A stretch of 64,000 nt of DNA from Flavisphingomonas formosensis. Its GTDB lineage: Bacteria > Pseudomonadota > Alphaproteobacteria > Sphingomonadales > Sphingomonadaceae. Below, piece after piece: positions 16,950-25,357 of the stretch (position 1 is the first letter of the stretch; the number at the start of each line of letters is the position of its first letter). The notes below the pieces were generated by a model that was given only the letters and a program-made list of their open reading frames with translations, was not told the DNA's origin and ran no database searches. The stretch is taken from contig NZ_WRPK01000006.1 in the NCBI RefSeq assembly GCF_009755815.1, positions 62,001 through 126,000 on the forward strand. Reading direction: 5' to 3'. The translations under genes were made by a program, and so were the position numbers.

Positions 16950-18284
16950 ATGCGCCACCAGGAAAAGGAAGCCCGAGCCTTGCCGTCCACCCCGAGCGCG
17001 CTGCAGCGGCCATCGATCGTGCTCGCCCTGCTCAGCGCCACTTATGCGATCAACTATGTGGACCGGCAGATATTGTCGGTGGTGCTGGAGCCCCTGCGGC
17101 TGGAGTTCGGGCTGAGCGATGCGATGCTCGGGCTGCTTGCCGGTCCGGCCTTCGCGCTTTTCTATGCGACCATGGGCGTGCCGATCGCGATCATGGCGGA
17201 TCGCTACAGCCGCATCCGGATCATCACCTTGTCGCTCGCCTGTTTCAGCATCGCGACCGCCGCATGCGGCTGGGTGACCTATTTCTGGCAGCTTCTGCTC
17301 GCGCGCGTATTGACGGGCGTCGGCGAAGCCGGGACCGGACCGGCCTCCCAATCGATCATCACCGATCTGTTTCCGCCCGATCGTCGCGGGCGGGCTCAGG
17401 CGATCTATGCGGTGGGCGTCAATATCGGGCTGATGGTCGCATTCGTCGGCGGCGGCTGGATCGTCCATCACCATGGCTGGCGCGCGGGTTTCCTCGTTGC
17501 CGGCATTCCCGGCATCCTGCTGGCGCTGCTGATGGCCGCGACGGTGCAGGAGCCGCCCCGTCAGTGTGAGGTCGAGACGGCGGCCGCGCCGTCGATGCGC
17601 GAAACGCTCGCTTATCTGCGCTCGCAGCGCTCCTATTGCTGGATCGTGCTCGCAAGTGGGCTCAGCGCCTTTTCGGGCTATGGCGTGACCACCTTCGTGC
17701 CGGCCTTCTTGATGCGGTCCCACGGTCTCGACGTCCAGCAGGTGGGTCTGGTGCTGGCGCTCATCGTCGGCATCGGCGGAGGCGCGGCCACCTTTGCCTC
17801 GGGCCTGCTGGTCGATCGCCTGCGCCGGCGGAGCCCGCGCTGGTATGTCGGCGTGCCGATCCTGGGCGCGCTCGCTTCCTTGCCCTTCTGGCCCGTCTTC
17901 CTGCTGGCCGGGGATCCGCGCGTCGCGATCGTCGCGGCGATCGCGCCGCTTTCGCTGAGCGCGACCTATATCGGGCCGTGCATCGCCGCGATGCAGGCGC
18001 TGGTGCCGCCGCGCATGCGCGCCCGCGCGGCGGCGACGCAGCTCTTCCTCGGCAATCTGATCGGGCTTGGCCTGGGACCGCAGATCATCGGCCTCGTGAG
18101 CGACTGGCTCGCTCCTTTCGTCGGGCGGGATTCGTTGCGCTATGCGCTGCTGGCGGGCGTCTGCGCGAGCATGCTGGCCATTTTCTCCTATTGGCGCGCC
18201 TCGCTGTCGATCGCGGCGGACATGGCCCGCCTCGGCGAGGCGCGCGCGCCGGAGTCCGCTTCAACCCTGCGGCCGGCGTCGTAG
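16950..18284 (+). CDS. MFS transporter (spinster-like)
   Basis: A 444-aa major facilitator protein with about 12 hydrophobic segments. The first helix carries NYVDRQ, typical of the Spinster-like/hexuronate-type branch. The loop 2-3 motif reads MADRYSR and the helix 4-5 region reads RVLTGVGEAG. It is divergent from dgcN and converges with the D-aminoacylase gene, whose 3' end overlaps it by 24 bp. Context suggests import of a D-amino acid or N-acyl-D-amino acid. The start is taken at 16950 (AGAAGCGG upstream); a TTG at 16980 with AAAGGAAG upstream is also possible. Confidence 0.85.
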   Translation: MRHQEKEARALPSTPSALQRPSIVLALLSATYAINYVDRQILSVVLEPLRLEFGLSDAMLGLLAGPAFALFYATMGVPIAIMADRYSRIRIITLSLACFSIATAACGWVTYFWQLLLARVLTGVGEAGTGPASQSIITDLFPPDRRGRAQAIYAVGVNIGLMVAFVGGGWIVHHHGWRAGFLVAGIPGILLALLMAATVQEPPRQCEVETAAAPSMRETLAYLRSQRSYCWIVLASGLSAFSGYGVTTFVPAFLMRSHGLDVQQVGLVLALIVGIGGGAATFASGLLVDRLRRRSPRWYVGVPILGALASLPFWPVFLLAGDPRVAIVAAIAPLSLSATYIGPCIAAMQALVPPRMRARAAATQLFLGNLIGLGLGPQIIGLVSDWLAPFVGRDSLRYALLAGVCASMLAIFSYWRASLSIAADMARLGEARAPESASTLRPAS

Positions 18285-19715
18285 CAGCCGGCCCGCGGGA
18301 TCGGGCACGACGCCGCCTTTCGCGGTATAGGCGCTGCGCCCGTTGACCCACACCTCGCGGATACCCTCGGCGGGCAGCTCGGGCTCGGTGAAGGTCGCGC
18401 GGTCGGCGATCGATGCGGGATCGAACAGCACCAGATCGGCATAGGCGCCCTCGCGCAACACCCCCCGATCGGCGAGGCCGAAGATCGACGCGCTCAGCCC
18501 GGTCATCTTGTGGATCGCGACCTCGAGCGGAAACAGGCCGAGATCGCGCGCATAATGGCCGAGCACGCGGGGAAAGCTGCCCCACAGCCGTGGATGCGGG
18601 CGCTGATCGTGCGGCAGGCCGTCGCTGCCGATCGCGGTGCGCGGATGCGCCAGGATCCGCCGCACATCCTGCTCGTCCATCGAGAAATAGACCGCCCCGG
18701 CCGGCTGGAGGCGCCGCGCAGCCTCGATCGGCGGCACCGCCCATTCGCGCGCGATCTCGTCGAGCATCCGTCCTGCCGCCGACGGGTGAGGGAGCGACCA
18801 TGTTATCTGGACGGGGATGTCGTCGCGCAGCAGCTCCACCAGCAAGGCCGTGGAGGAGGCGGCATAAGGATAGGCGTCGAGGTGGACGTCGCCCTGGCCG
18901 GCGGTCCGGTCGATCAGCGCCAGCGTCTCGCGCGATCGGCCGAAATTTTCCGGAAGGGCGCATTTGTGATGGCTGATCACCACCGGGCAGCCGATCGTCC
19001 GGCCGATCGCCGCAGCTTCCTCGATGCTCGCCATCACCCCCGATTCTTCGTCGCGCATATGGGTGACGTAGAGGCCCCCGTGGCGGGCGAGCGGCTCGCC
19101 GATGGCGATCACCTCTTCGGTCGTCGCGGCGCGGGCAGGGGGATAGGCAAGGCCGGAGGAGAAGCCGGCCGCGCCCTCGGCAAGGGCGGCGGCGAGCAGG
19201 CTGCGCATCTCGGCGCACTCCTTCGGGCGCGCCGGGCGGAAGACGTCGTCGCCCATCACGCGCACCCTGAGGCTGATATGGCCGACGAAGGCGAGGGCGT
19301 TCACCGCCGGCGGATGGGCGTCGAGATGCGTCGCATAGGCTGCGAAGCTGTCGAAGGTCCACCACCGCTCGTCGCCGAGCAGGTCGAGCGGGGCGATCGG
19401 CCGGTGGTCCAGGGAAAGCGGTGCGAGGCTGACGCCGCAATTGCCGACGATGACGGTGGTGACGCCCTGCGAGAGCTTGCAGGCCAGCGCTGCGGGCGGC
19501 CCGAGCAGGGCGCGGTCGTCATGGGTGTGGGCATCGATGAAGCCGGGTGCGAGCACGAGCCCGCGCGCATCGATTTCGCGCCCGCCGGACCAGCCGGTCA
19601 ATGCGCCGAGCGCCACGATGCGGTCTCCGCTCACGGCGAGATCGCCGGTCACGCCGCTCTCGCCATTGCCATGTATCAGCAGCGCGTCGCGGAACAGAAG
19701 ATCACAGCGTGGCAT
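18261..19715 (-). CDS. N-acyl-D-amino-acid deacylase (D-aminoacylase)
   Basis: A 484-aa amidohydrolase of the D-aminoacylase type. Metal and catalytic signatures can be followed: GFIDAHTHDD, GNCGVS with the conserved Cys, VISHHKC, and GSDGLPHD with the catalytic Asp. The C-terminal composite beta domain ends in GAYADLVLFDP and an IREVWVNG strand. It cleaves N-acyl-D-amino acids to free D-amino acids and carboxylate. Next to dgcN/dgcA it would supply D-glutamate or similar. Its last 24 bp overlap the end of the convergent MFS gene. The start is supported by AGGAAAG upstream of MPRCDLL. Confidence 0.88.
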   Translation of the reverse strand: MPRCDLLFRDALLIHGNGESGVTGDLAVSGDRIVALGALTGWSGGREIDARGLVLAPGFIDAHTHDDRALLGPPAALACKLSQGVTTVIVGNCGVSLAPLSLDHRPIAPLDLLGDERWWTFDSFAAYATHLDAHPPAVNALAFVGHISLRVRVMGDDVFRPARPKECAEMRSLLAAALAEGAAGFSSGLAYPPARAATTEEVIAIGEPLARHGGLYVTHMRDEESGVMASIEEAAAIGRTIGCPVVISHHKCALPENFGRSRETLALIDRTAGQGDVHLDAYPYAASSTALLVELLRDDIPVQITWSLPHPSAAGRMLDEIAREWAVPPIEAARRLQPAGAVYFSMDEQDVRRILAHPRTAIGSDGLPHDQRPHPRLWGSFPRVLGHYARDLGLFPLEVAIHKMTGLSASIFGLADRGVLREGAYADLVLFDPASIADRATFTEPELPAEGIREVWVNGRSAYTAKGGVVPDPAGRLLRRRPQG

Positions 19716-19899
19716 GGGGCTTTCCTATCGATAGGGATGTCAGGATCCAGCCGAATGTCTAGGAAGGCGGCGATCACCGCGCTTGGCGATTTGGAACGCG
19801 TGCTGCGCAGCGCGGATCAAGGCACGAGCCCTATCGGACAAGCGGCTGGAGCAGGCAGCCGCTAACACCCTATGTCCAGGCAAGGGAGGAGGGCGAGCC

Positions 19900-20832
19900 A
19901 TGCGCTTGTGGCGACGGACGGGGATGATCGGGCTCTGCCTGCAGATGGGCTTGCTTTTGATGGGGGTGTGCGGTTCGGCCGCGGCCATCGCATCGTCGTC
20001 GCCAGAGCCTGTCGCTGCCGATGTGCGCGACGTGGCGGTGGACGGACGGACGTTGCGCTTCGAGATCCGCCGTGGCCCGCCGGACGGACCGGTCGTGCTG
20101 CTCGAGGCCGGGGCGACGCTGGATCTGCGCGAATGGGATCCGGTGATCCATGCTCTGGGCGGGCGTGCCGCGGCGACGCTGATCGCCTATGATCGCGCCG
20201 GCATGGGGCACAGCCAGCCGCTCTCTACCTCTTACGACATCTATGAGGAAGTCGCCCGGCTCCACCGCGCGCTTTACCGGCTGGGCCTGTCGAAGCGGCT
20301 CATCCTGGTCGGCCACAGCTATGGCGGCTTCCTCACCCAGCTTTATGCAAACCTGTTTCCCGCAGAGGTCCGCGCGCTGATCTATGTCGATGCGAACACC
20401 GTCGAGGGACTGGGCGGCTTGGAAGCCGCCGAAGCCTTTCGCACCAGCATCCTCGACGCGGCGAAAGCGGGCAAGACGCAGTTCAACGACCTGCGTCTCG
20501 CGGACGGCTATGTCGCGACGATGCGAACGATGATGCGCAATCCGGTGCCGTGCGGCCTGCCTGTCACCGTGATCACGCAAGGTGCGGCCGATGCTGCGAT
20601 CACCGACGCGAAGCTATTGCGCTGGCGCGAAGGCCACAGGGGCCTCGCCAGGCGAAGCGGCGCGACGTTGCTGTTCGCAGCGCATAGCGGCCACATGATC
20701 CCGCGTGATCAGCCGGAAATCGTTGCCGATGCGATCCTCGCGGCGATTGCCCGTGAGACGGCGAAGCGCCCCTTGCTGAGCTTTCCCCCGCCTGAGGCTG
20801 ATTGCACGGCCAAGGCTGCTGCCGACCGCTAG
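19900..20832 (+). CDS. Secreted alpha/beta hydrolase
   Basis: A 310-aa alpha/beta-fold hydrolase. ATG at 19900 follows GGGAGGAGGG. The first about 30 residues form a signal peptide (RRTG, a hydrophobic stretch, then GSAAAIA), so export to the periplasm is expected. The nucleophile is Ser140 in GHSYGG and the catalytic His is His265 (HSGHMIP). The Asp is not assigned. No operon partner is evident; the next gene is 113 bp away. Substrate unknown, an ester or lactone being the usual guess for this fold. Confidence 0.82.
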   Translation: MRLWRRTGMIGLCLQMGLLLMGVCGSAAAIASSSPEPVAADVRDVAVDGRTLRFEIRRGPPDGPVVLLEAGATLDLREWDPVIHALGGRAAATLIAYDRAGMGHSQPLSTSYDIYEEVARLHRALYRLGLSKRLILVGHSYGGFLTQLYANLFPAEVRALIYVDANTVEGLGGLEAAEAFRTSILDAAKAGKTQFNDLRLADGYVATMRTMMRNPVPCGLPVTVITQGAADAAITDAKLLRWREGHRGLARRSGATLLFAAHSGHMIPRDQPEIVADAILAAIARETAKRPLLSFPPPEADCTAKAAADR

Positions 20833-20945
20833 CTGAGGGATTACGGTGCCGCGCCGGATGGCCCGCACTGACGGCTCGTCCCGATTTACGGCATTGTTCC
20901 AAGGGCGATGCAGCCTACATACGGGCACGCCAAGCGGAGCTTATC

Positions 20946-21947
20946 ATGGTCGCCCTCTCTATGCTCGAACCCGTCCGCGTCACGCAGGACACGGACGCCA
21001 GCCAGTCACTCGAAAATGCGCGCGATCTTGCCGTTCAGGGAGAGAGTTGGGGTTATCGCCGGTTCTGGGTGACCGAGCACCACAACATGCCGAGCATTGC
21101 CGGTGCGGCGACTGCGGTCGTGCTGGCCCATGTCGGCGCAGGCACGCGGACCATCCGGATCGGGGCGGGCGGCATCATGCTGCCCAATCATGCTCCGCTC
21201 GTGATCGCCGAACAGTTTGGCACGCTGGCGCGGCTGTTTCCCGGCCGTGTCGATCTCGGTCTCGGCCGGGCGCCGGGAACCGATCAGGCGACCGTACGTG
21301 CCTTGCGGCGTCCGCCCGGTGCGGACGGCTTCCCCAACGATGTGCAGGAAGTGCAGGGCTATTTCTCCGCGGCCAGCGCCGACTGGCCGGTGCAGGCCGT
21401 TCCCGCCGCAGGGACGGACGTGCCAATTTGGATCCTCGGATCGAGCACCTACGGTGCGCAGCTCGCCGCCCATTTCGGCCTGCCCTTTGCCTTCGCGTCG
21501 CATTTCGCGCCTGCCCATCTGCTCGCCGCGCTCGACATCTATCGTGCCACGTTCAGGCCATCGGCAGTCCTTGGTGCGCCGCATGCGATGGTTGGCGTCA
21601 ACATCATCGCTGCGGACAGCGATGCCGCCGCGCAGCGGCTCGCCACGAGCCAGCAGATGTCCTACACTAATTTATTCCGCGGATCGCGGACGCTGAGCCA
21701 TCCGCCGATCGATGACATCGAGGCCTATTGGACCCCGGCCGAGAAGTTCCAGGTCGGTCAGATGCTCGCCCGCTCGATCGTCGGCTCTCCCGAAACCGTT
21801 CGCGCGGGCATTGCTGCGCTGATCGCTGAAACGGACGCCGACGAACTGATGATCGCATCCGATGTCTACGATCACCTCGACCGGCTACGCTCATTCGAAC
21901 TCATCGCTTCGGCAATGGGTCGGCAGGAGGGGCCACTTGCTGCCTGA
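20946..21947 (+). CDS. LLM-class flavin-dependent oxidoreductase
   Basis: A 333-aa luciferase-like (bacterial luciferase alpha-type) FMN enzyme. Family signatures: YRRFWVTEHHNMPSIAG near residue 40, IRIGAGGIMLPNHAPLVIAEQFGTL (shown as IGAGGIMLPNHAP), and RVDLGLGRAPGTD. The C-terminal TDADELMIASDVYDH is also typical. These proteins are usually FMN-dependent monooxygenases or reductases, but most sphingomonad members have no known substrate. It converges with the DUF4010 gene, 34 bp away. Confidence 0.88.
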   Translation: MVALSMLEPVRVTQDTDASQSLENARDLAVQGESWGYRRFWVTEHHNMPSIAGAATAVVLAHVGAGTRTIRIGAGGIMLPNHAPLVIAEQFGTLARLFPGRVDLGLGRAPGTDQATVRALRRPPGADGFPNDVQEVQGYFSAASADWPVQAVPAAGTDVPIWILGSSTYGAQLAAHFGLPFAFASHFAPAHLLAALDIYRATFRPSAVLGAPHAMVGVNIIAADSDAAAQRLATSQQMSYTNLFRGSRTLSHPPIDDIEAYWTPAEKFQVGQMLARSIVGSPETVRAGIAALIAETDADELMIASDVYDHLDRLRSFELIASAMGRQEGPLAA

Positions 21948-21981
21948 TCGGCTTTCCTCGAAAAGTCGTCGTAGTGCTTCG

Positions 21982-23226
21982 TCAGGTCAGCCACCATATC
22001 GACGACGCGACGCAAGCCGACAACAGCGCCAAGAGGAGCGGGCGGGCAGCCCGCCAGCCTCCGTTTCGCCATCCAATGGCAATCGTCATGGCAGCTTTCA
22101 CGGCGGTGTTGGCGAGAACCGCGGATATGATGGTGGCGCCAGCCATGCGATCGTCGAGGGCTGATTCGGGCAGCCCCGCGATCGTGAGTATCGTGGCATC
22201 GACGTCCGACATACCGGTCAGGCTCAGCATGATTGCCATCGCCTTGCTTCCGAAGGTTGCGAGCGCCCACCGGGACAGCAGCGAAAGGACGGCGACCATT
22301 GCTGCGAGCAGGAAGGCGGGACCAAAGCCGAGAGGATTGGCGATAGGGAGTCCGCTTTCCTTGTCGGCCGCTCGTCGATAGGCCAGCAACGCATAGCCAG
22401 CCGCGATGCCGCATGCCGGGGCGAGTGCGGCGGCAGTCGAAGGGAATGCTCTCGGCAGAAAGATCAAGACGAGAAGCTGTACCCGCAGGAACATGACGAG
22501 CGAGGCGATCGCGATTCCCGCTGTGAGTGTTCCACGCATGTCCGGCTCAGTGCGCAATCGCCGGGCGAGGTCGGCAGTTACGGCGGTTGAGGAGACGATC
22601 GCTCCTGTGAATGCCAGGAGAAGCGTACCTTTTTGGGAGCCAAGCCGGCGATTTGCTACATAGCCGACGAAGGAAAGGCCGATGACGAAGACGACGACGA
22701 GCCAGATCCGCTGTGGATTCCAGGCGCCAAACGGTCCCAGATTGCTGTTGGGCAGAAAAGGCAGCACGATGAACGCGACGAGTGCAAAACGCGCCACGCC
22801 CTTCATCTCTTCTTCGCTAAGTCCTTTGAGCAGCGCATGCATCGATTGTCTCGTGCTCAGCAGGACGAAGATCGTGGCCGCCGAGGCCAAGCCCACCATT
22901 GGCGACACCCGAACCGCGAGGAAGCCCGCCGCCAACGTCAATATCGCCGCGATGCTGGACGTGGCCGAGCGTCGCTTAGGCGCGGAGTCGCGCGCATAGC
23001 CAATCGCGAGGATCAGGCCGGCCGAAAGAAGGAGCACAGCGCCGACCAGATCGGGAACGAGTGCGCATAGGCCACCGCCCAGACCAAACAGCCCGAATGT
23101 TCGAAAGCCGGCGATGCGACGACCTTCACCTACGTTTCTTTGCGTCCAGCCACGTTCGAGGCCGACCAAAAGCCCCGCGGCAGCTGCCGCGATCAGTCTC
23201 AAAAAGATATGGTCGAATTCTCCCAT
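21982..23226 (-). CDS. MgtC/SapB and DUF4010 membrane protein
   Basis: A 414-aa polytopic membrane protein. The N-terminal third is the MgtC/SapB-like domain (AGLLVGLERGW, RTFGLFGLGGGL). The rest is the DUF4010 domain with many hydrophobic helices (LLAFTGAIVSSTAVTADLAR, ANTAVKAAMTIAIG). It probably functions in ion or stress homeostasis at the inner membrane, but no member with this architecture has a firm role that I can name. It stands alone on the minus strand between unrelated genes. Confidence 0.85.
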   Translation of the reverse strand: MGEFDHIFLRLIAAAAAGLLVGLERGWTQRNVGEGRRIAGFRTFGLFGLGGGLCALVPDLVGAVLLLSAGLILAIGYARDSAPKRRSATSSIAAILTLAAGFLAVRVSPMVGLASAATIFVLLSTRQSMHALLKGLSEEEMKGVARFALVAFIVLPFLPNSNLGPFGAWNPQRIWLVVVFVIGLSFVGYVANRRLGSQKGTLLLAFTGAIVSSTAVTADLARRLRTEPDMRGTLTAGIAIASLVMFLRVQLLVLIFLPRAFPSTAAALAPACGIAAGYALLAYRRAADKESGLPIANPLGFGPAFLLAAMVAVLSLLSRWALATFGSKAMAIMLSLTGMSDVDATILTIAGLPESALDDRMAGATIISAVLANTAVKAAMTIAIGWRNGGWRAARPLLLALLSACVASSIWWLT

Positions 23227-23564
23227 GGTGCAGGAAATCCATGCCCTCCTTCATCGGTTATCGATGCTCATCAGGACATCCGTTGCACTGCATTGCCTTC
23301 ACGACGACCGTTTCGCTTGAAACCGAACGACGGGTGAAATCCAGTAGCCGTTTCGAAGAAGGAGGGACGCCGATTCGCTCTTCCTCTCGCCCTTTTTTGA
23401 TTTGAATGAGCTATGGTCAGCAATCTGGGCGGGGTGCTGCTTCTTCCGATCGTCGCTGGTGTGGGCTCGGTGGGCCGTGGGTGCCGATCTTGCGTGATTT
23501 GCGGCACTCTCTTTCCGACGATCAGGCCATGAAAGCCGCGAAACCCGTCTGAGCGCCTATGAAC
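23227..23564. other. Intergenic region, nothing recognised
   Basis: About 340 bp between the DUF4010 gene start and the end of a small minus-strand gene. Only short open frames without protein character are visible. It should contain the promoter of the DUF4010 gene. No clear terminator or repeat is seen. Confidence 0.45.
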
Positions 23565-23804
23565 TCAATGAGCATTCGGCTCGGCCGGTCTGCAGACTAT
23601 GCTTTGAGCGTGCAGATCCCAATGCGGCACACCCTCGAGACGCTCGAATTCCCGAATTGCCAGGGCGACAGCTTGGCCTGGATCCGGAGCGGTCATCTGG
23701 AGGCTGCGTTGGCAGCAATGATGCATGTGCCCGGTCGAATCGGTGAGCTCGTTATGGAAGCTGATGTCATAGCATCGTCCGAAAGACGAATTTTGCTGGT
23801 TCAT
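23565..23804 (-). CDS. Small conserved-type hypothetical protein (79 aa)
   Basis: A 79-aa protein starting at the ATG at 23804, with GAAAGGAAT as ribosome site 5 nt upstream. The sequence (YDISFHNELTDSTGHMHHC, CQRSLQ, LAIREFERLEGVPHW) has the look of a small alpha/beta protein family that I associate with alphaproteobacteria; function unknown. Composition differs from the surrounding shadow frames and the ribosome site is good, so I consider it real. It is divergent from the epoxide hydrolase gene. Confidence 0.6.
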   Translation of the reverse strand: MNQQNSSFGRCYDISFHNELTDSTGHMHHCCQRSLQMTAPDPGQAVALAIREFERLEGVPHWDLHAQSIVCRPAEPNAH

Positions 23805-24169
23805 CGCGTATTCCTTTCGGGCATAACTTTTCGGATAGGCGCTGCCTGCGCTATGCGTAATATTCCGCATTTGAGAAACTGCCCCCAGTTGGAACCGCCT
23901 GTGGCGGCTTTGCCGTTTCGAAAGCGAGCACGCGATTTCACATTCGGATAAGGCGAACAGGCGCGGGCCGCGCCATCGCGCTGGACGCCTTCCTCTTTGG
24001 ACAGACTCATGAGCCAAAATCCCATGATTAATGAGCTGTCTGATCATTGGATTGATCGGCGTTGGGGCTATCATCGTTTCAACGAGAAAGGGGTCTCGAT
24101 GCGACTCTCGGTTTGAGGACAGGGTTGAAGCTCGGACCGGGCAGTCCAAATTCGCTGTTGAGGACGACG
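23805..24169. other. Intergenic region, divergent promoters
   Basis: 365 bp between the 79-aa gene and the epoxide hydrolase. The centre around 24010-24070 is AT-richer (TGATCATTGG, TTGATCGG) and likely holds promoters. No coding sequence or hairpin terminator is convincing. Confidence 0.4.
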
Positions 24170-25339
24170 ATGTCTCCCGAAAAATTCACATTGCATGATG
24201 ACGAACTCATGATTTCGGATCTACGCCGTCGTCTTAAGGAAACACGCTGGGCACCAGATTTTGGGAACGCCGACTGGAGCTACGGCGTCGAGAAGTCGTA
24301 TCTTGCATCTCTTGTTGAATATTGGGTCGATGGTTTCGATTGGGAAACCCAGATTCGGGCAATGAACCAGTTCGATCACTTTCGCGTGACGATCGACGGC
24401 ATTCCGATTCACTATATGTTTCGGCCCGGATCGGGATCGTCTACGATCCCGATCCTGTTGACCCATGGCTGGCCTTGGACTTTCTGGGACTTTCGGGATG
24501 TGATCGAACCGCTCGCCGATCCCGCCGCCCATGGCGCAGATCCGGCCGATGCGTTCGATGTGATCGTGCCATCCCTGCCCGGTTTCGGCTTCTCGGTGCC
24601 GCTGCGCACGGGAGTGAGCTATTGGCAGGTTGCGGACCTTTGGCACAAGCTGATGACAGAGGTCCTCGGCTTTCGGAAGTTTGCGGCTCATGGCGGTGAT
24701 TGGGGTGCGATCGTCACGTCTCAATTGTCGCACAAATATGCTGCTGATCTCTATGGAATCCACGTCTCGATGCCCGTTTGGCCCGGATTGTTCGCAAACC
24801 CGCGGCCATATGATCTGCTTGGTCCATTGCTGCCGACTCTGTCGGCCGAGGAGGCGGTGAACGCCACGGCGGCAGAGCGGCGCCTCGTTAGCCATATCAC
24901 CACGCATTTGGTCGATCCCCAGACGCTGTCCTATGCGCTGCATGATTCACCGGTGGGGCTGCTCGCCTGGCTACTCGAACGCTGGCGCGCATGGAGCGAC
25001 TGTAACGGCGATGTCGAGAAGCGATTCTCGCGCGATGCCATGCTGACCAATGCGACGATCTATTGGGCGAGCGAGAGCTTCGTGACGTCGGCGCGCTTCT
25101 ATGCCGAGGCGGCGCGTCAGCCTTGGCAACCCTCACATTCCCGGACGCCCACTTTCGGGGCGCCCGCGGGCATCTCACTTTTCCGTGGGGACGGCACCGC
25201 ACTGTTTCCGGAAAGAAACCTGTCGAACTACAACGTCCTTTTCCGCGCGGATCACACGTCGGGTGGCCATTTTGCCGCGGCGGAAGAGCCCGCGGCGGTG
25301 GTCGAAGACATCAGGGCGACCTTCCGCACCCTCCGCTGA
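24170..25339 (+). CDS. Epoxide hydrolase
   Basis: A 389-aa microsomal-type epoxide hydrolase fold protein. It has the N-terminal EHN region (LMISDLRRRLKETRW) and the oxyanion-hole HGWPW (His99). The nucleophile is Asp177 in GGDWG and the catalytic His is His367 in GGHFAAAEEP. ATG at 24170 has GAGGA upstream and fits the family start MSPEKFTLHDDEL. It would open epoxides to diols by way of an Asp-ester. A P450 gene starts 18 bp after its stop, so a P450-made epoxide is an obvious substrate idea. Likely co-transcribed. Confidence 0.9.
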   Translation: MSPEKFTLHDDELMISDLRRRLKETRWAPDFGNADWSYGVEKSYLASLVEYWVDGFDWETQIRAMNQFDHFRVTIDGIPIHYMFRPGSGSSTIPILLTHGWPWTFWDFRDVIEPLADPAAHGADPADAFDVIVPSLPGFGFSVPLRTGVSYWQVADLWHKLMTEVLGFRKFAAHGGDWGAIVTSQLSHKYAADLYGIHVSMPVWPGLFANPRPYDLLGPLLPTLSAEEAVNATAAERRLVSHITTHLVDPQTLSYALHDSPVGLLAWLLERWRAWSDCNGDVEKRFSRDAMLTNATIYWASESFVTSARFYAEAARQPWQPSHSRTPTFGAPAGISLFRGDGTALFPERNLSNYNVLFRADHTSGGHFAAAEEPAAVVEDIRATFRTLR

Positions 25340-25357
25340 ACTTACGAGGATCCGCCA

